A stretch of DNA of 64,000 bases, from assembly GCA_944472155.2 (NCBI GenBank), contig OX235273.1, positions 33,143,204-33,207,203 on the forward strand, in the 5' to 3' direction. The translations under genes and the position numbers were made by a program. The notes beneath the pieces were generated by a model. That model had not been told where the DNA came from. It saw only the letters and a program-made list of their open reading frames with translations, and made no database searches. Numbering within the stretch: the stretch's first letter is position 1; each line of letters starts with the position of its first letter. Source of the stretch: Trichobilharzia szidati (Eukaryota; Platyhelminthes; Trematoda; Strigeidida; Schistosomatidae). Of this stretch, positions 44,761 through 54,660 are shown one piece after another.

Positions 44761-45055
44761 AAAATAGACTTAGGTAAAGTTAAAAGGACACATTAAAAGT
44801 TAAAATACCAATGAAGATCACTAAATCAAATAACGAAGGTAATAGTTCATCTGTTATAGCCATCGTTCGTTATTCTGGGGTCATTTTTCGTTGTCAAGTT
44901 GATCATTTGGTAAAGATAACAAAATCAAGTGTAGATTGTTGGATTTGATCAGTGTTTAAAATTAAAAAGGCAGTATGTGTTTACTAAGTGAACTCGCATA
45001 TCACATTCGTGTTGATTTTGTCACTTCATGGGGGATGGAGTTGTTGTAATCAGGT
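44761..45055 (-). mobile_element. PLE copy B 3' non-coding tail (probable)
   Basis: Non-coding interval between the end of the GIY-YIG coding region and the inverted terminal segment. No motif of its own; assigned by position only. Confidence 0.4.
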
Positions 45056-46790
45056 AAGATTCTGCTTTAGTCCATCATTCCTATTCATGTAATTTGCATT
45101 CCACTTGATATGAAGTGCTTCTGATATTAGACGTTCTTTATGATTTCTGAAGTTTTTCTGGATCATTTCAATATTGTCAAAATCAATTTTGTGACCTGAT
45201 TATGTAGCATGTAGACCAATGGCTGATGATTTTTCAAGTTTTTCAAGTTCAATTGGATTTCCCGATGGTCGAACGGATAAACTGCGGTGTTCATTTCTTC
45301 TCATTTTGATTTCTCGAGATGTTTGTTTGTATATCGCATCATATTCCAAGCAATCATTTTATTTTATAGACAAAATTCGATAGAGAATCTTTGAAGATTT
45401 GGTCTTTTATATGGACAAAGTTGCTTCACAGTGTGTCTGATGTTTCGAAGTAAACGTTGATGTTGTGCTTATTGAGTACTCTTCTAATATCATCTGACGT
45501 CTCCGCTCTATAGAGAGCGACATCTGTTGAGGTCCATGTTTCCGGAATACGTTTTTCATCATACTTCATATCAGTGTTGATTTTAAGAGAGAAAGAACGA
45601 ACATGTTTGCTGCAAACATGTTCGTTCTTTCTCTCTTCAAACTAATAAAGGGAACCCGTTGCATGAAGTGTTGATTTTGTTGATGTAGTTCTCTTAGTAG
45701 TTGTTTTGTTTGAGAGTCTCTGTGATGTGCAATATTTCTTCTTCCTTTTCTTTGTCATCCGTCATCAAAAAGTGCGCTCGTCTTAGAAGACTTGAAACAA
45801 CTGATACCTTTCCGATGATGGGGTTTGATAATCCGAAGTCTAAATATTTATTGGAGTGGGTTTTCTTCCTGAATATAGACATATTAAAATATCCGTCTTC
45901 CCTCCTCTCAACTAGGCAAGCAGTCAAGAATTGGTAGTTCACTGATGTCTGATTCTGCTTCCGAAGTAAACTGGATTCTAGGAGATAGGTTGTTAAGTTT
46001 GCCAAAGAATGAACTGTGTAGATCTCGTTTTAGCACTACAAAAGTATCATCTACATATCATAACCATATTTTAGGAGTGAGTATGCTTGAAAAGATGTTA
46101 TCTTCGAATCTATTCATGAAAAGGTCAGCGACGTTTGAGGAGACTGGTGAAGCTATAGCAACACCATTTGTCCGTCTAGATAATTTCCCTTTAAATGCAA
46201 AATAATTACTTTCTAGACAGAATTACAAGCTCTCAATTATTTCCCTTGTGTCCAGTGGACATCTTTGTGATAGCTTTGTATCTGATTCTAGAAGACTGGA
46301 AATGATATCAAGACTTTTGGGTGATAGGGATACTAGAATATAATGAGTTATTATCATGGCTCACCATAATGTTTTCTTTATCAATTTTTCGGTGTTCTAT
46401 TTGGGATTTGAAATCATATGAATTGCTTACAATATTTTGAGTGTCCTTTTGTAGTGGTTGTATTATCGAGAGTAAGTATTTAGATAGTTTGTATGTCGGT
46501 GAGTTGGTGAAATCTATTACTGGTCCCGATGGAATTGTGGGTTTATGTATCTTTGGTTGACCGCAGAATCTCGAAGTTACACAAGATTTTGGTTTTAGTT
46601 TAAACCAAAGAGAATATCCAATTTTGGGTTTCATTTCTTGAAGGAGTCTGTTTGTATTTAGTTTCATTTTATAGAATTCGGCGGATTTCTTCTTCTCTTT
46701 AATAATACTTTGATAAAGCTATTAGCAGCAGCACTAAATAGCGAAACGTCAGTAAAAGCAGCAATATCGTCTTGTTTTTCATTCATTGGG
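45056..46790 (-). pseudogene. PLE copy B (lineage I): nearly complete RT plus GIY-YIG ORF
   Basis: Minus strand. The N-terminal start is MNEKQDDIAAFTDVSLFS near 46785. RT fingers with FCGQPKIHKPTIPSGPVIDF and SPTYKLSKYL lie at 46667-46308. Motif B TNGVAIASPVSSNVADLFMN is near 46170. YVDDTF is at plus 46046-46057, preceded by an in-frame TGA (46058-46060). The post-palm ELPILDCL and IFRKKTHSNKYLDFG follow (46005-45694), then FVYKIKC, CDAIYKQTSREIK and RRNEHRSL. The GIY-YIG motif is broken: IYIGQT has become IYKQT. An 82-bp hairpin insertion lies at 45585-45666. Frameshifts near 45990, 45690 and 45330. Dead but young. Confidence 0.9.
45585..45666. mobile_element. 82-bp hairpin insertion in PLE copy B
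   Basis: Bases 45585-45610 and 45612-45637 are perfect reverse complements (26-bp arms, 1-base loop, centred on 45611), followed by a 29-bp single-copy stretch (caaactaataaaggg... to 45666). The insert is flanked by a direct 12-bp duplication, agtgttgatttt, at 45573-45584 and 45667-45678. The related PLE copy A has the uninterrupted site with a single copy of this 12-mer (reverse complement at 55268-55279). Confidence 0.85.
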
Positions 46791-46929
46791 AAATACACAA
46801 ACCTTTATTATAGTGAATAGCATTCATAATAATTATGAATATTGAAAACTTACTTTTTAAGTATTTAATTCTTAGAACTTCAAGGTTAATGACTTTGTGT
46901 TTTAAATCCCCTTGAATGAAGAGAAATTT

Positions 46930-46957
46930 AATAATAATAATAATAACAGTAATAATT
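46930..46957. repeat. (AAT)n microsatellite
   Basis: taataataataataataa with a short interruption. It lies just outside PLE copy B. Confidence 0.85.
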
Positions 46958-47205
46958 TGCATCATTCCAAAACAGTATTGATGATACAATGAGGAATTCT
47001 CAGAATTTTCTTCAATATTGTCTTTCTAACTTCCGCGACAATAGCAAAGACAAAAATCAAGCAAAATAATATCACAGGATTGATAATGGCAGTTGTTTCG
47101 GGATTTTGATTGACAGTAAAGTCAAAAATGTACAGAGGCGTAGAACAATGATGATGATAATAATAATGCGAATGGCTAAGTTAACAGTTGATTGTAATAT
47201 TGTTG

Positions 47206-47345
47206 TAACGACAGAAGACAAAGGCCAGGCAACAAATCGTTTATTGAGAAAGTCAAGAGATATTTATGCACTTTTATGTGCATTATTATTAGCGTTATTA
47301 CTAACGGTAATTCTGTTATCTGTTTGTGGCCGTTTCTTAGAAATT
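47206..47345 (+). repeat. LTR-like repeat fragment matching 17.17 kb
   Basis: tgtaacgacagaagacaaag, gccaggcaacaaatcgttta and a tatttatgcacttttatgtg block match 17165-17250 in the same orientation. The later part, including the 78-bp duplication at 17.4 kb, is not found here. Possible truncated LTR. Confidence 0.45.
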
Positions 47346-47454
47346 TAAGCCATTTAGCTGCGAATAGTGTTTCCATACTTTAACTCCGCTGTGATTGGCT
47401 GTTGATTTTCCCAATGAAATTACCCACTGCAGTCCTACAGGAGGTCAATCGCAA

Positions 47455-47640
47455 GTCCGAATAGCTCAGTGGTAACGTCTCTTACTGCAGGTAGCACTAG
47501 GAAACACGGGTTAAAATTTCAGAAGGGACGTGAGTTCCTTCAAGGTTATCGCAGATACGCCTTGCTGACTGACTGATGCATGCCAACTAGAACGAAACCT
47601 AGGTTCAAAGCTTCCTGTCGATTGCCTCCGACTATCTAAT
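47455..47640 (+). mobile_element. tRNA-derived SINE, 'TAGCTCAGTGG' family
   Basis: A box tagctcagtgg at 47462-47472 (perfect) and a degraded B box ggttaaaattt at 47509-47519. The body follows: agaagggacgtgag, ttccttcaaggttatcgc, acgccttgctgactg, gaacgaaacctaggttc, cctgtcgattgcctcc. It defines the family also seen at 12940-13135 (-) and 31262-31373 (+). No hammerhead core is visible. Confidence 0.75.
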
Positions 47641-47804
47641 ATCAGCAAAGTTGTAGAGTCATTAGATAAGACTAGACAAGTTACATTTTATCATAAGTCC
47701 ATTGGAGTAGTTTCACAGTGCTAGACTGATTGACAAAAACTACTATTTCATCATTCTCAGGCAAAACTATCTAGTTCTTCTGATAAGGCTTATTGTATAT
47801 TCTT

Positions 47805-48330
47805 AAGACGAACAAATTGAAGCGAAAAATATTGTGTTTCCAATTAGATTTCATCAGGCCTAATTAACTATAACATACCCCTATAACTTTAAAAATAAGT
47901 ATATAAAGATATTAACCAATCACGGGGTTTCGAAGACCTTTAGCTTGACATTTTGTACGTCCTTTAGATTTTTCTCTTATGGATTTGTAAATTTTATGTA
48001 TGTCAATGTACCTGTTAATTGCTAATTCACTGAAACACCAGGCTTTCGAAAGGTCTCTGGCATACTTGATGTTTCCTATTCATAATATTTGAACATTGTC
48101 CCAGTCGAGATGATATCCCTGGTTGTTTGTATGCAATGAATGATATGAGCGAGTGAATATCATGTTTTTTGACGGTTAGTTTGTGTTCATGGATACAAAG
48201 AAGAAAAGAAGAAGAGGGCGTCCACCTTGGCCAGTGTCGTGTTTTCCGCAATCGTTGCAAATTATTTTGTAGATGATGTTGGTTTTAGCTTCTTTCACTG
48301 TTATGTTTGACATCAATTTCCAAAGGTTTG
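47805..48330 (-). pseudogene. PLE GIY-YIG fragment with tail, minus strand
   Basis: The minus-strand translation from about 48300 gives KEAKTNIIYKIICNDCGKHD, then TGQGG in place of YTGQTG, then IHEHKLTVKKHDIHSLISF (48027-48260 frame) and FESLVF. IYKI.C..C, then TGQ, then HEHK is a recognisable GIY-YIG nuclease with a changed central Thr. The tail gcctgatgaaatctaattggaaac at plus about 47838-47860 matches the ends of the PLEs at 19.4 and 40.2 kb. The region 48330-48500 may be more of the same ORF. 5'-truncated. Confidence 0.75.
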
Positions 48331-48509
48331 AAGAGTCTGAGACGACCTTTTGTACATATGGTTGGATGATTTTCTTTGTGTTTTCCTTGGGGGCCTCTGC
48401 TTCCTCAGACTGGCTTGAGGGTAGATGTCTACAAATGAAGTTTCTTGGATATCTATTCTTTTTTGGAAGACGTTCATGAGATATTTTTGTTGAATTTTCA
48501 TTAAGTTAG

Positions 48510-48880
48510 GTATGCTGCAGTGAATCCCAGCTCTATGGAATAGTGTTTGTATGCAACTGTTTTTGTGACTTATCGGGTTATTGCTGTTGTGTAGTTGATC
48601 ATTTGATGTGTTTGCGTTGAAATTCTAGGTTGCCTGTGATTGTTCTCTTAATCAAGGTTGAAAAAAAATAGAATTTTCTTCGCCGGTTTCCTCCATTTGT
48701 CAGTTTTGACTAAGTCGTACCTTGCAGGTTTAGCTTAGGGATATTTTCACTTGAAATTTGAAAATTTTGATATTGTGATAGTTTCCGGTAAACTTTCGTC
48801 CTTCTTCATACTGAAATCAGTACACGGTCAACTTAGAGAATTAGGTCTAATGAATCGTTTACCCGGTTCGACCTTTATTC
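48510..48880. other. Unassigned interval between two PLE fragments
   Basis: No motif was identified; possibly diverged PLE sequence upstream of the 47.8-48.3 kb fragment. Confidence 0.4.
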
Positions 48881-48884
48881 ACCC

Positions 48885-49265
48885 GTTCATATATGACATT
48901 AGTTCGTTTATTAGATGTTTCACACAATGAGTGAAACAGGATCACTTACTGGATGAAAAACGTTTCGAACAAAATTTACTGTGGTTCATAATCTTATCAG
49001 TTGTAATCACACGACTTCGAAACTTGAGTTTTATAGTTTTCTCTGTTCTCTCCTATTTCTCGTTGTAGGGGTAGTAGAATTTTCCAGATATCTCGGAGAG
49101 ATGTTGAATCATTCCTATTACACGTATTTGCAGTTGATTCGATATACAAAGCTTCTGTTATCAATCTCTCCATCCACTTTGCTGTTACATGACACTTTAA
49201 TACTGTCATCTTACCCCATCCTATTTCATGGTTGTGTGTAATTGCATGCAGTGATTGCTGTGGCT
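48885..49265 (-). pseudogene. PLE (lineage III): GIY-YIG C-terminus and tail, minus strand
   Basis: The minus-strand frame (49209-48997) gives ERLITEALYIESTANTCNRN and DIWKILLPLQREIGENRENY, sister to 27262-27468 (+) at high identity. The tail cgaaacgtttttcatcc... agtgatcctgtttcac follows down to about 48885. The catalytic half of the nuclease is missing. Confidence 0.8.
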
Positions 49266-49269
49266 GTAC

Positions 49270-49855
49270 TATTCTTTAGATTTCCTATGTTATTCGGGTC
49301 AACTAATCTAGATTTTTACAGGTTTTTATGCTAGGCTAGTCTGAGTGACTGACTGACTGACCTCGTTCTACTACTTTGCTCTGTGTATTTGACCTGACAG
49401 ACATTCCGGAAGGGTATTAGATAAACTAAACTGTTTTGCTTTAGGAGCTTCACAGGATCCTTTAAACGACAAGACTTGTTTCTAATTGAGTTCGTCAATG
49501 GTTTAAATGCCAGCCAATTTTATCCCTTCCTTTTTAAGAATTCTCTGGTGTAAGGTTTCCGAGGTTCCTTCTCTGTATGGAATTACTACAGATGATTTAG
49601 ATTCCCTTATTGTTGGTGTTGTCATCATCGTGTGCATGACGTCACTAATGTTGTTACTATTATAAGTATTATCACTACCACTACTGTCATTATTTTTTTA
49701 ATTTTCACATTTCCTACATGCTTTCTGATGAATTTAACAGGGTAATTATTAAGTATCAAAGCTTCTCTTATGCGTTTCATAGATTTTTCTTGATAAAACT
49801 TAGCTTTTGAACTCTATTATTATTTAAACATTTCACAAATCCTATTTTCACTGAC
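49270..49855. other. No recognisable gene
   Basis: Nothing assigned; contains a short gtctgagtgactgactgactgac run near 49338. Confidence 0.45.
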
Positions 49856-49857
49856 AA

Positions 49858-50450
49858 AGGAAGAAGCATTGACTCAACTACAGGAGGAGCGGACGAGGAT
49901 GTCGAATCTAGAATCAAGAAGGCGAGAAACACATTCATCAACCTGAAACCAATCTGGAAATCTTCGTCACTCAGCATCAACAACAAAATTCGGATTTTCA
50001 ATACAAACGTCAAGTCAGTTCTTCTATACGGATCAGGTACTTGGCGGGTCACAAAAAATATTTCCAAAAGGCCACTGCAGACCTTTATCAACAGCTGTCT
50101 TCGTCCTATACTCAAGATCAGATGGCCGGGAAGAATCACCAACAAGAAACTATGGGAACAAATGAAACAAGAACCAACCGCCTAAGAAATATGCAGGAGA
50201 AAGTGGAGATGGATTGGACACTCGCTGAGGAGGCTGCTGGGTGACATCGCGCATCAGGCCCTCGAGTGGAAGCCGAGAGAGAAGCGGCGAGTGGGACATG
50301 GAGGAGGTCGTGTGAAGATGAGCTGAAACAGTATGGACTAACATGGATGCAGGTGAAAAGCACAGCAGAAGAGAGAAGCAAATGGAGATATGCAGTTGAA
50401 TCCTTACATTCCACTAGGAACTCAAGGGAACAGTAATTATAATGATAATA
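49858..50450 (+). mobile_element. RTE copy 4, severely 5'-truncated, copy-1 subfamily
   Basis: Only the post-RT region remains: STTGGADEDVESRIKKARN, SSLSINNKIRIFNTNVK, then VLLYGSGTWRV (the LLYGS reading that is frameshifted in copies 1 and 3 is in frame here), LRPILKIRW and GHSLRRLLGDIAHQAL. It ends ccactaggaactcaagggaacagtaattataat. Inserted in or beside the PLE fragment at 50455-50690. High similarity to copies 1 and 3 suggests recent origin. Confidence 0.88.
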
Positions 50451-50454
50451 ATAG

Positions 50455-50690
50455 GATGGGATGATCGGAAGTCTGTTTGAATGTGTGGATTTTCTGTAAA
50501 CACTAATGTTCAATTTCCCATCTTCCTCCCTTTCTGCGCTACAGGCTAACATTGGAAGCTCACCTTCCTGACTCGACAATTCATAAGTGAATTGAATTGC
50601 CTCCACTTTTTAGTTAATGTGTTCGAAAAATCTTTCCATATATCCTGTGTTCTATGTACAGTGAATGTGTCATCTATTCATATAAGCTGA
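50455..50690 (-). pseudogene. PLE RT motif C fragment, minus strand
   Basis: Minus strand from about 50675: IDDTFTVHRTQDIWKDF (the IDDTF is a damaged YVDDTF), then, after a shift, VEAIQFTYELSSQEGELPML (with 'ELP.L') and LNISVYRKSTHSNR. This is the PLE palm-to-thumb segment, and it differs enough from copies A and B to be another lineage. Cut off at 50455 by the RTE copy 4 tail. Confidence 0.8.
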
Positions 50691-50694
50691 AAAA

Positions 50695-51390
50695 TATTTT
50701 GAGGTGGAATAAAGTAGCTAAGTGATTTCATTTAGCTCAGTTTTCTGATGTCATACATTAGAAAAATAAAAATAAAGATACAGGCAAATAAAACTCTATC
50801 GGTATAACCGGAACTACGATGTTGTGGACTACGAGCGAATGACTAACTTAATCTACTGGCTAATCTGTCCTAATCGCCCATCAACAACAACAACAACAAT
50901 AACACCACCAGCACGCAAAAACGAAATAAAAATATGGACGTCGATAAGAGAGCTTAAACTGTCTCAAACAACAGTCAGAATGCTAAACAGAAGTTCAATA
51001 TATATATACAGTTTGAATGACCTTGGAAATGCAGTAATCTAGTGATGCATTTAAAGTAGTAACAGACAATAGGAATCAAGAAATCCAAACAGGAGGAAAA
51101 ACAAGGGGCTCATTCCAGTATACGATAGCTGCTTAAAATAGAATTAGCAAGGTTTCACAGAAAATTAAGCAATTAAACTGGTTTCATATAACATATATCA
51201 AAATAGAGAGAAAACATTAATTTAACTTACATAAATGGGAGTAAAAGTTATCCAATGCTTTATTGCTCTGAGTGCCTTTTTGTTTTACTTTCACATCCTC
51301 TGTGAAATGTAGCACAATAAAAAAGAGGAGGAGGCAGAAAATAGAAAATTAAACGCTCCTGTAAACATTTCTTCATACATTTTCAACACG
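50695..51390. other. No recognisable gene
   Basis: Contains a (CAA)n-like run at 50882-50900. The open frame 50824-51042 spans it and is not called. Confidence 0.45.
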
Positions 51391-51394
51391 ATAC

Positions 51395-51759
51395 TTTTTC
51401 TGATAGTTCACAGAGGAACGTTTACAGTTAAGTACCCATCAACCACAAACGGAAGATGGTTATTTCTCTTGCAACAAGAATCTATAGACCCTGCAGCCCC
51501 AAATAAGAAGGAAAAGAGATCACTCATTTAAGGAAGACACCACTTGAGATTAGCTATCCCGACCCACAAATCACAGAAAAACACATAAAGCCAAAAATCA
51601 ACAACGAACAGTCAATCTCTATCCCAAAGAACATGCTATACATGAATGTGGCGTTCAAAGGAGACGTTCTGGTCGACATCCTATAGAGAAAACAACGACA
51701 TTCTCAGATGCTACACTACGATCGGTATTCTCAAGCCATCCATTGTTCTTCATCAACTC
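51395..51759 (+). pseudogene. PLE (lineage IV) left copy: RT thumb/linker
   Basis: Plus-strand frame: VPINHKRKMVISLATRIYRP, a stop, EGKEITHLRKTPLEISYPDP, KNMLYMNVAFKGDVLVDIL. This is the PLE region between RT palm and GIY-YIG (compare KRNVVKCLTNRARKI... GYPSGF at 39.0 kb). It stops abruptly at 51759, the end of the inverted-repeat arm. Confidence 0.75.
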
Positions 51760-52333
51760 ATCAACTTATTTTCAACACTTATTATTTTCAGCCGGAGGCT
51801 TCTTTTCACTTTGTAGATGACTTTGAATTAATTCTCCTTGCATAATGAGTTACCAATGTTGAATATATGTTCAATTATAGCAGTCTTTGTTGATCCAATG
51901 TTTCCCATTTGTAGCCACGCGGGATAATGTTCTCTAACACTTTTGGATAAAACACGCATTGAACGACCCATATATATCGATCGCTCCACATGAGCGAGTA
52001 AACTGGTGGATACACACAGAGAAGTGGTCAGATGCGATAATTTGTCTTTGGAGTTGATGAAGAACAATGGACGGCTTGAGGATACCGATCGTAGTGTAGC
52101 ATCAGAGAATGTCGTTGTTTTCTCTATAGGATGTCGACCAGAACGTCTCCTTTGAACGCCACATTCATGTATAGCATGTTCTTTGGGATAGAGATTGACT
52201 GTTCGTTGTTGATTTTTGGCTTTATGTGTTTTTCTGTGATTTGTGGGTCGGGATAGCTAATCTCAAGTGGTGTCTTCCTTAAATGAGTGATCTCTTTTCC
52301 TTCTTATTTGGGGCTGCAGGGTCTATAGATTCT
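51477..52333. repeat. PLE palindrome: 283-bp inverted arms, 291-bp spacer
   Basis: 51477-51759 and 52051-52333 are reverse complements over 283 bp with no gap and three mismatches seen (about 99% identity). The arms are PLE linker-coding sequence; the spacer (51760-52050) is the GIY-YIG region belonging to the right-hand, minus-strand copy. Similarity ends sharply at both arm ends. Confidence 0.92.
51760..52333 (-). pseudogene. PLE (lineage IV) right copy: linker and GIY-YIG nuclease
   Basis: Minus strand: the linker, identical in sense to the left arm, then LSHLTTSLCVSTSLLAHVER, SIYMGRSMRVLSKSVREHYP (YMGRS for YIG-R, catalytic Arg and a Glu in REH kept) and TKTAIIEHIFNIGN. A stop at 51828 is followed in frame by FKVIYKVKRSLRLK, so coding similarity runs to the junction at 51760. 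5'-truncated at 52333, within the linker, and 3'-truncated at the junction. Confidence 0.85.
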
Positions 52334-52339
52334 AGGCTC

Positions 52340-52985
52340 GATTATCTGAATAACACTGTGTAAAATAAAAGGTGATCGGTGGAAGGCATACAGGAGAACA
52401 TGTTCAAAATAGGATCTGGTAAGCAACGCAGGCTTTCAATTTTCTGTTTTAATGTAGAGATTTAATAGTCATATCAAGAATTAAAAGTCAATCTGAATGA
52501 AGCATACTCTTTCCAAAAGTTGGTTTGTGAGGATTGGATTTATTTCTTACGAGTTTAACCATGGTTTTATGTCCGTAAGAGAACTATTGAAAAGCAGGTT
52601 CTTACAAACATATTATGACCAGTCACCACCATATTCTCCTTTTTGACAATATTTTGTAATTGATTTCAGCCTAGCACGTCTGTCACACTCAAATACGACT
52701 ATTTATTTTGACACAACTAATCTGTTGCTCCACGTAAAAAACTTTATCCGCCGCCGCATAACTGGCTATCAATATTGTAACGACAGCGAGAATTAAATTT
52801 TATAATTTTAAGAACCTGAAGGAAAGGATGTTGTGAAAAGAATATTCTTCTTTCAGACTGACTTTTAATTTAGAGATTTTAATAACCTCAGCCATTCATC
52901 ATAGAAAGGAGAAATCCGAATGTTGAACACATTCATTCCAACTAGAAAACTGTTATATAGTTCAGAGAAAAGCTTTTCTAGTAAA
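52340..52985. other. No recognisable gene
   Basis: Nothing assigned. A tgtaacgacag at 52775 echoes the start of the LTR-like repeat but does not extend. Confidence 0.45.
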
Positions 52986-52987
52986 GC

Positions 52988-54058
52988 TCAATTAAACATT
53001 TCATCCAACAGCTGTACGGCAATGCTGCATGCAAAGTAATCCACAACGAGAACCCAACGGAATTCTTCGAAGTGAGAACAGGAGTAAGACAAACTGGCTG
53101 CCTACTATCGCCAATGATTTTCCTGATTGCAGTAGATTGGATAATGCGACAAACAGCGGGCAATGAGGAAACAGGCATAAAATGGACTCACACAAAGAAC
53201 TTGGAGGATCTGGACTTCGCCGATGATATATGTCTGATTTCTCACAAACTGGAATATATGCAAGCGGAAAGCAACAAGTTGGCAGAAGAAGCATCAAAGA
53301 TAGGACCTCAGGTGAACATAGAGAAAATAGATGTGATGATCATTGGCCAACAAAAACAGAAGCAACAACAACAGACAACAATCAGCATAAATGGGAGGAA
53401 CCTGAAAGAAACAACCTCCTTTACCTACCTGGGAAGCATCGTTTCAACTACAGGCGGAAGTGAAGAGGATATCAAAGCAAGAATCGGAAAAGCAAGACAA
53501 GCTTTCACTACTCTCAAGTCTGTGTGGAGGTCAACAACACTCAGCATCAAAAATAAGATCCGGATTTTCAACTCCAATGTGAAGTCAGTGCTACTATACG
53601 GATCAGAGACTTGCACTGCGCGTCATAAAGAGCATCTCAAACAAACTACAGACCTTCATTAACAGTTGTCTTCTCTCAATACTCAAGATCAGATGGCCAG
53701 TCAGAAAACATCAGCAACAGAGAGGGATCTCTGGCAATGAGCGAACCAACGCAGCAGGAACCAACGGATTGTGAAACAAATAGGCAGGAAGAAATGGAGA
53801 TGGATTGGCCATACTCTGAGGAAACCATCAAGTGACATCACTAGACAAGCCATTGCTCGAGTGGAACTCGAAAGGGAAGAGGCGAGTTGGTCGTCAGTGC
53901 AAGGGTGACTTGAGGGAGGTCATGTGAAGAGGAGATGAAAACGTGTGGGCAGACTTGGAGCCAGGTGAAGACTTTAGTATAGAATCGAACGCAATGGAGA
54001 CGCACGGCTGAAACCCTATGTTACTGTAGGTATTAAAGGAAACAATAATAATAATAAT
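52988..54058 (+). mobile_element. RTE copy 5, 5'-truncated, copy-2 subfamily
   Basis: Begins just upstream of RT motif B (aacatttcatccaacagctgtac) and runs to a tail of (AAT)n at 54045-54060. It is the least damaged 3' half in the window: one frame (53072-53662) covers motif B to the post-RT region. Closest to copy 2 (NEFFEV, IGPQVNIEK, TTISINGRNLK). Confidence 0.9.
53072..53662 (+). pseudogene. RTE copy 5: RT palm end and C-terminal region
   Basis: Reads VRQTGCLLSPMIFLI (one extra Thr in GVRQ-GC), motif C LDFADDICLISHKLEY with both Asp intact, PQVNIEKIDVMII, TSFTYLGSIVSTTGG, EEDIKARIGKARQ, SIKNKIRIFNSNVK and VLLYGSETC. It then shifts frame at TARHKEHL, where other copies read WRVTK. The rest of the C-terminus (to about 54000) lies in other frames. 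The RT lacks motifs 1-4 because of truncation. Confidence 0.88.
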
Positions 54059-54064
54059 AGAGCT

Positions 54065-54655
54065 CAACAATCGTGGTGACTGTTGAGACGGACAACAGAT
54101 AATCGACTGGAGCACAAATGGGCTTCTGAAGTCCTGCATTCTCCTTGGAACGGTTTAATTTGATACCCTAGGCATATTTTTGTTCAGAAATGCCATGACT
54201 CGATGCTGCAACGTTTTCATTACTAGTAACCGTATGAAAATGAAAGAAAATGCTGTAGCATTTGAAATATTGATTTAGGCTTCACCTGCAAACGCCTTGC
54301 CAACGACTTTACTCTTTGATTGTAGAAGTCTGTTTAATAGTTCTGAAAGTAAAGAAAAAAATAAACAAAACATCAGGCAGAAAAAGTGATTTCAGTAGTC
54401 TTATCAGACCAAGATGATTTTTAGCGAACAATTTTGGTTAAGATAAATTCTTCCTCAGGATCTACACAGTTACAAATTCATGAATCCATTATGATACATA
54501 TATCCAGTTATTCGAGGCATGTGAAAATAATATCGAAAACTGAATTTTCAGCGTACATGTATAATATGAAGTGATAGTTCTTTATTTAATATTGTCAAAT
54601 GAACGTATATTATAAAATATATACAGTCATCCAGAACATAAGTTAAAGTGTGAAT
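54065..54655. other. No recognisable gene
   Basis: Unassigned interval between RTE copy 5 and PLE copy A; 54065-54150 may still be low-grade RTE 3' sequence. Confidence 0.4.
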
Positions 54656-54660
54656 AGAAT

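Noticed and set aside
50136..50606. 156-codon minus-strand frame read as one protein
   Set aside because: It is a chance fusion: the first third is PLE RT sequence, and the rest is antisense of the RTE copy 4 tail.
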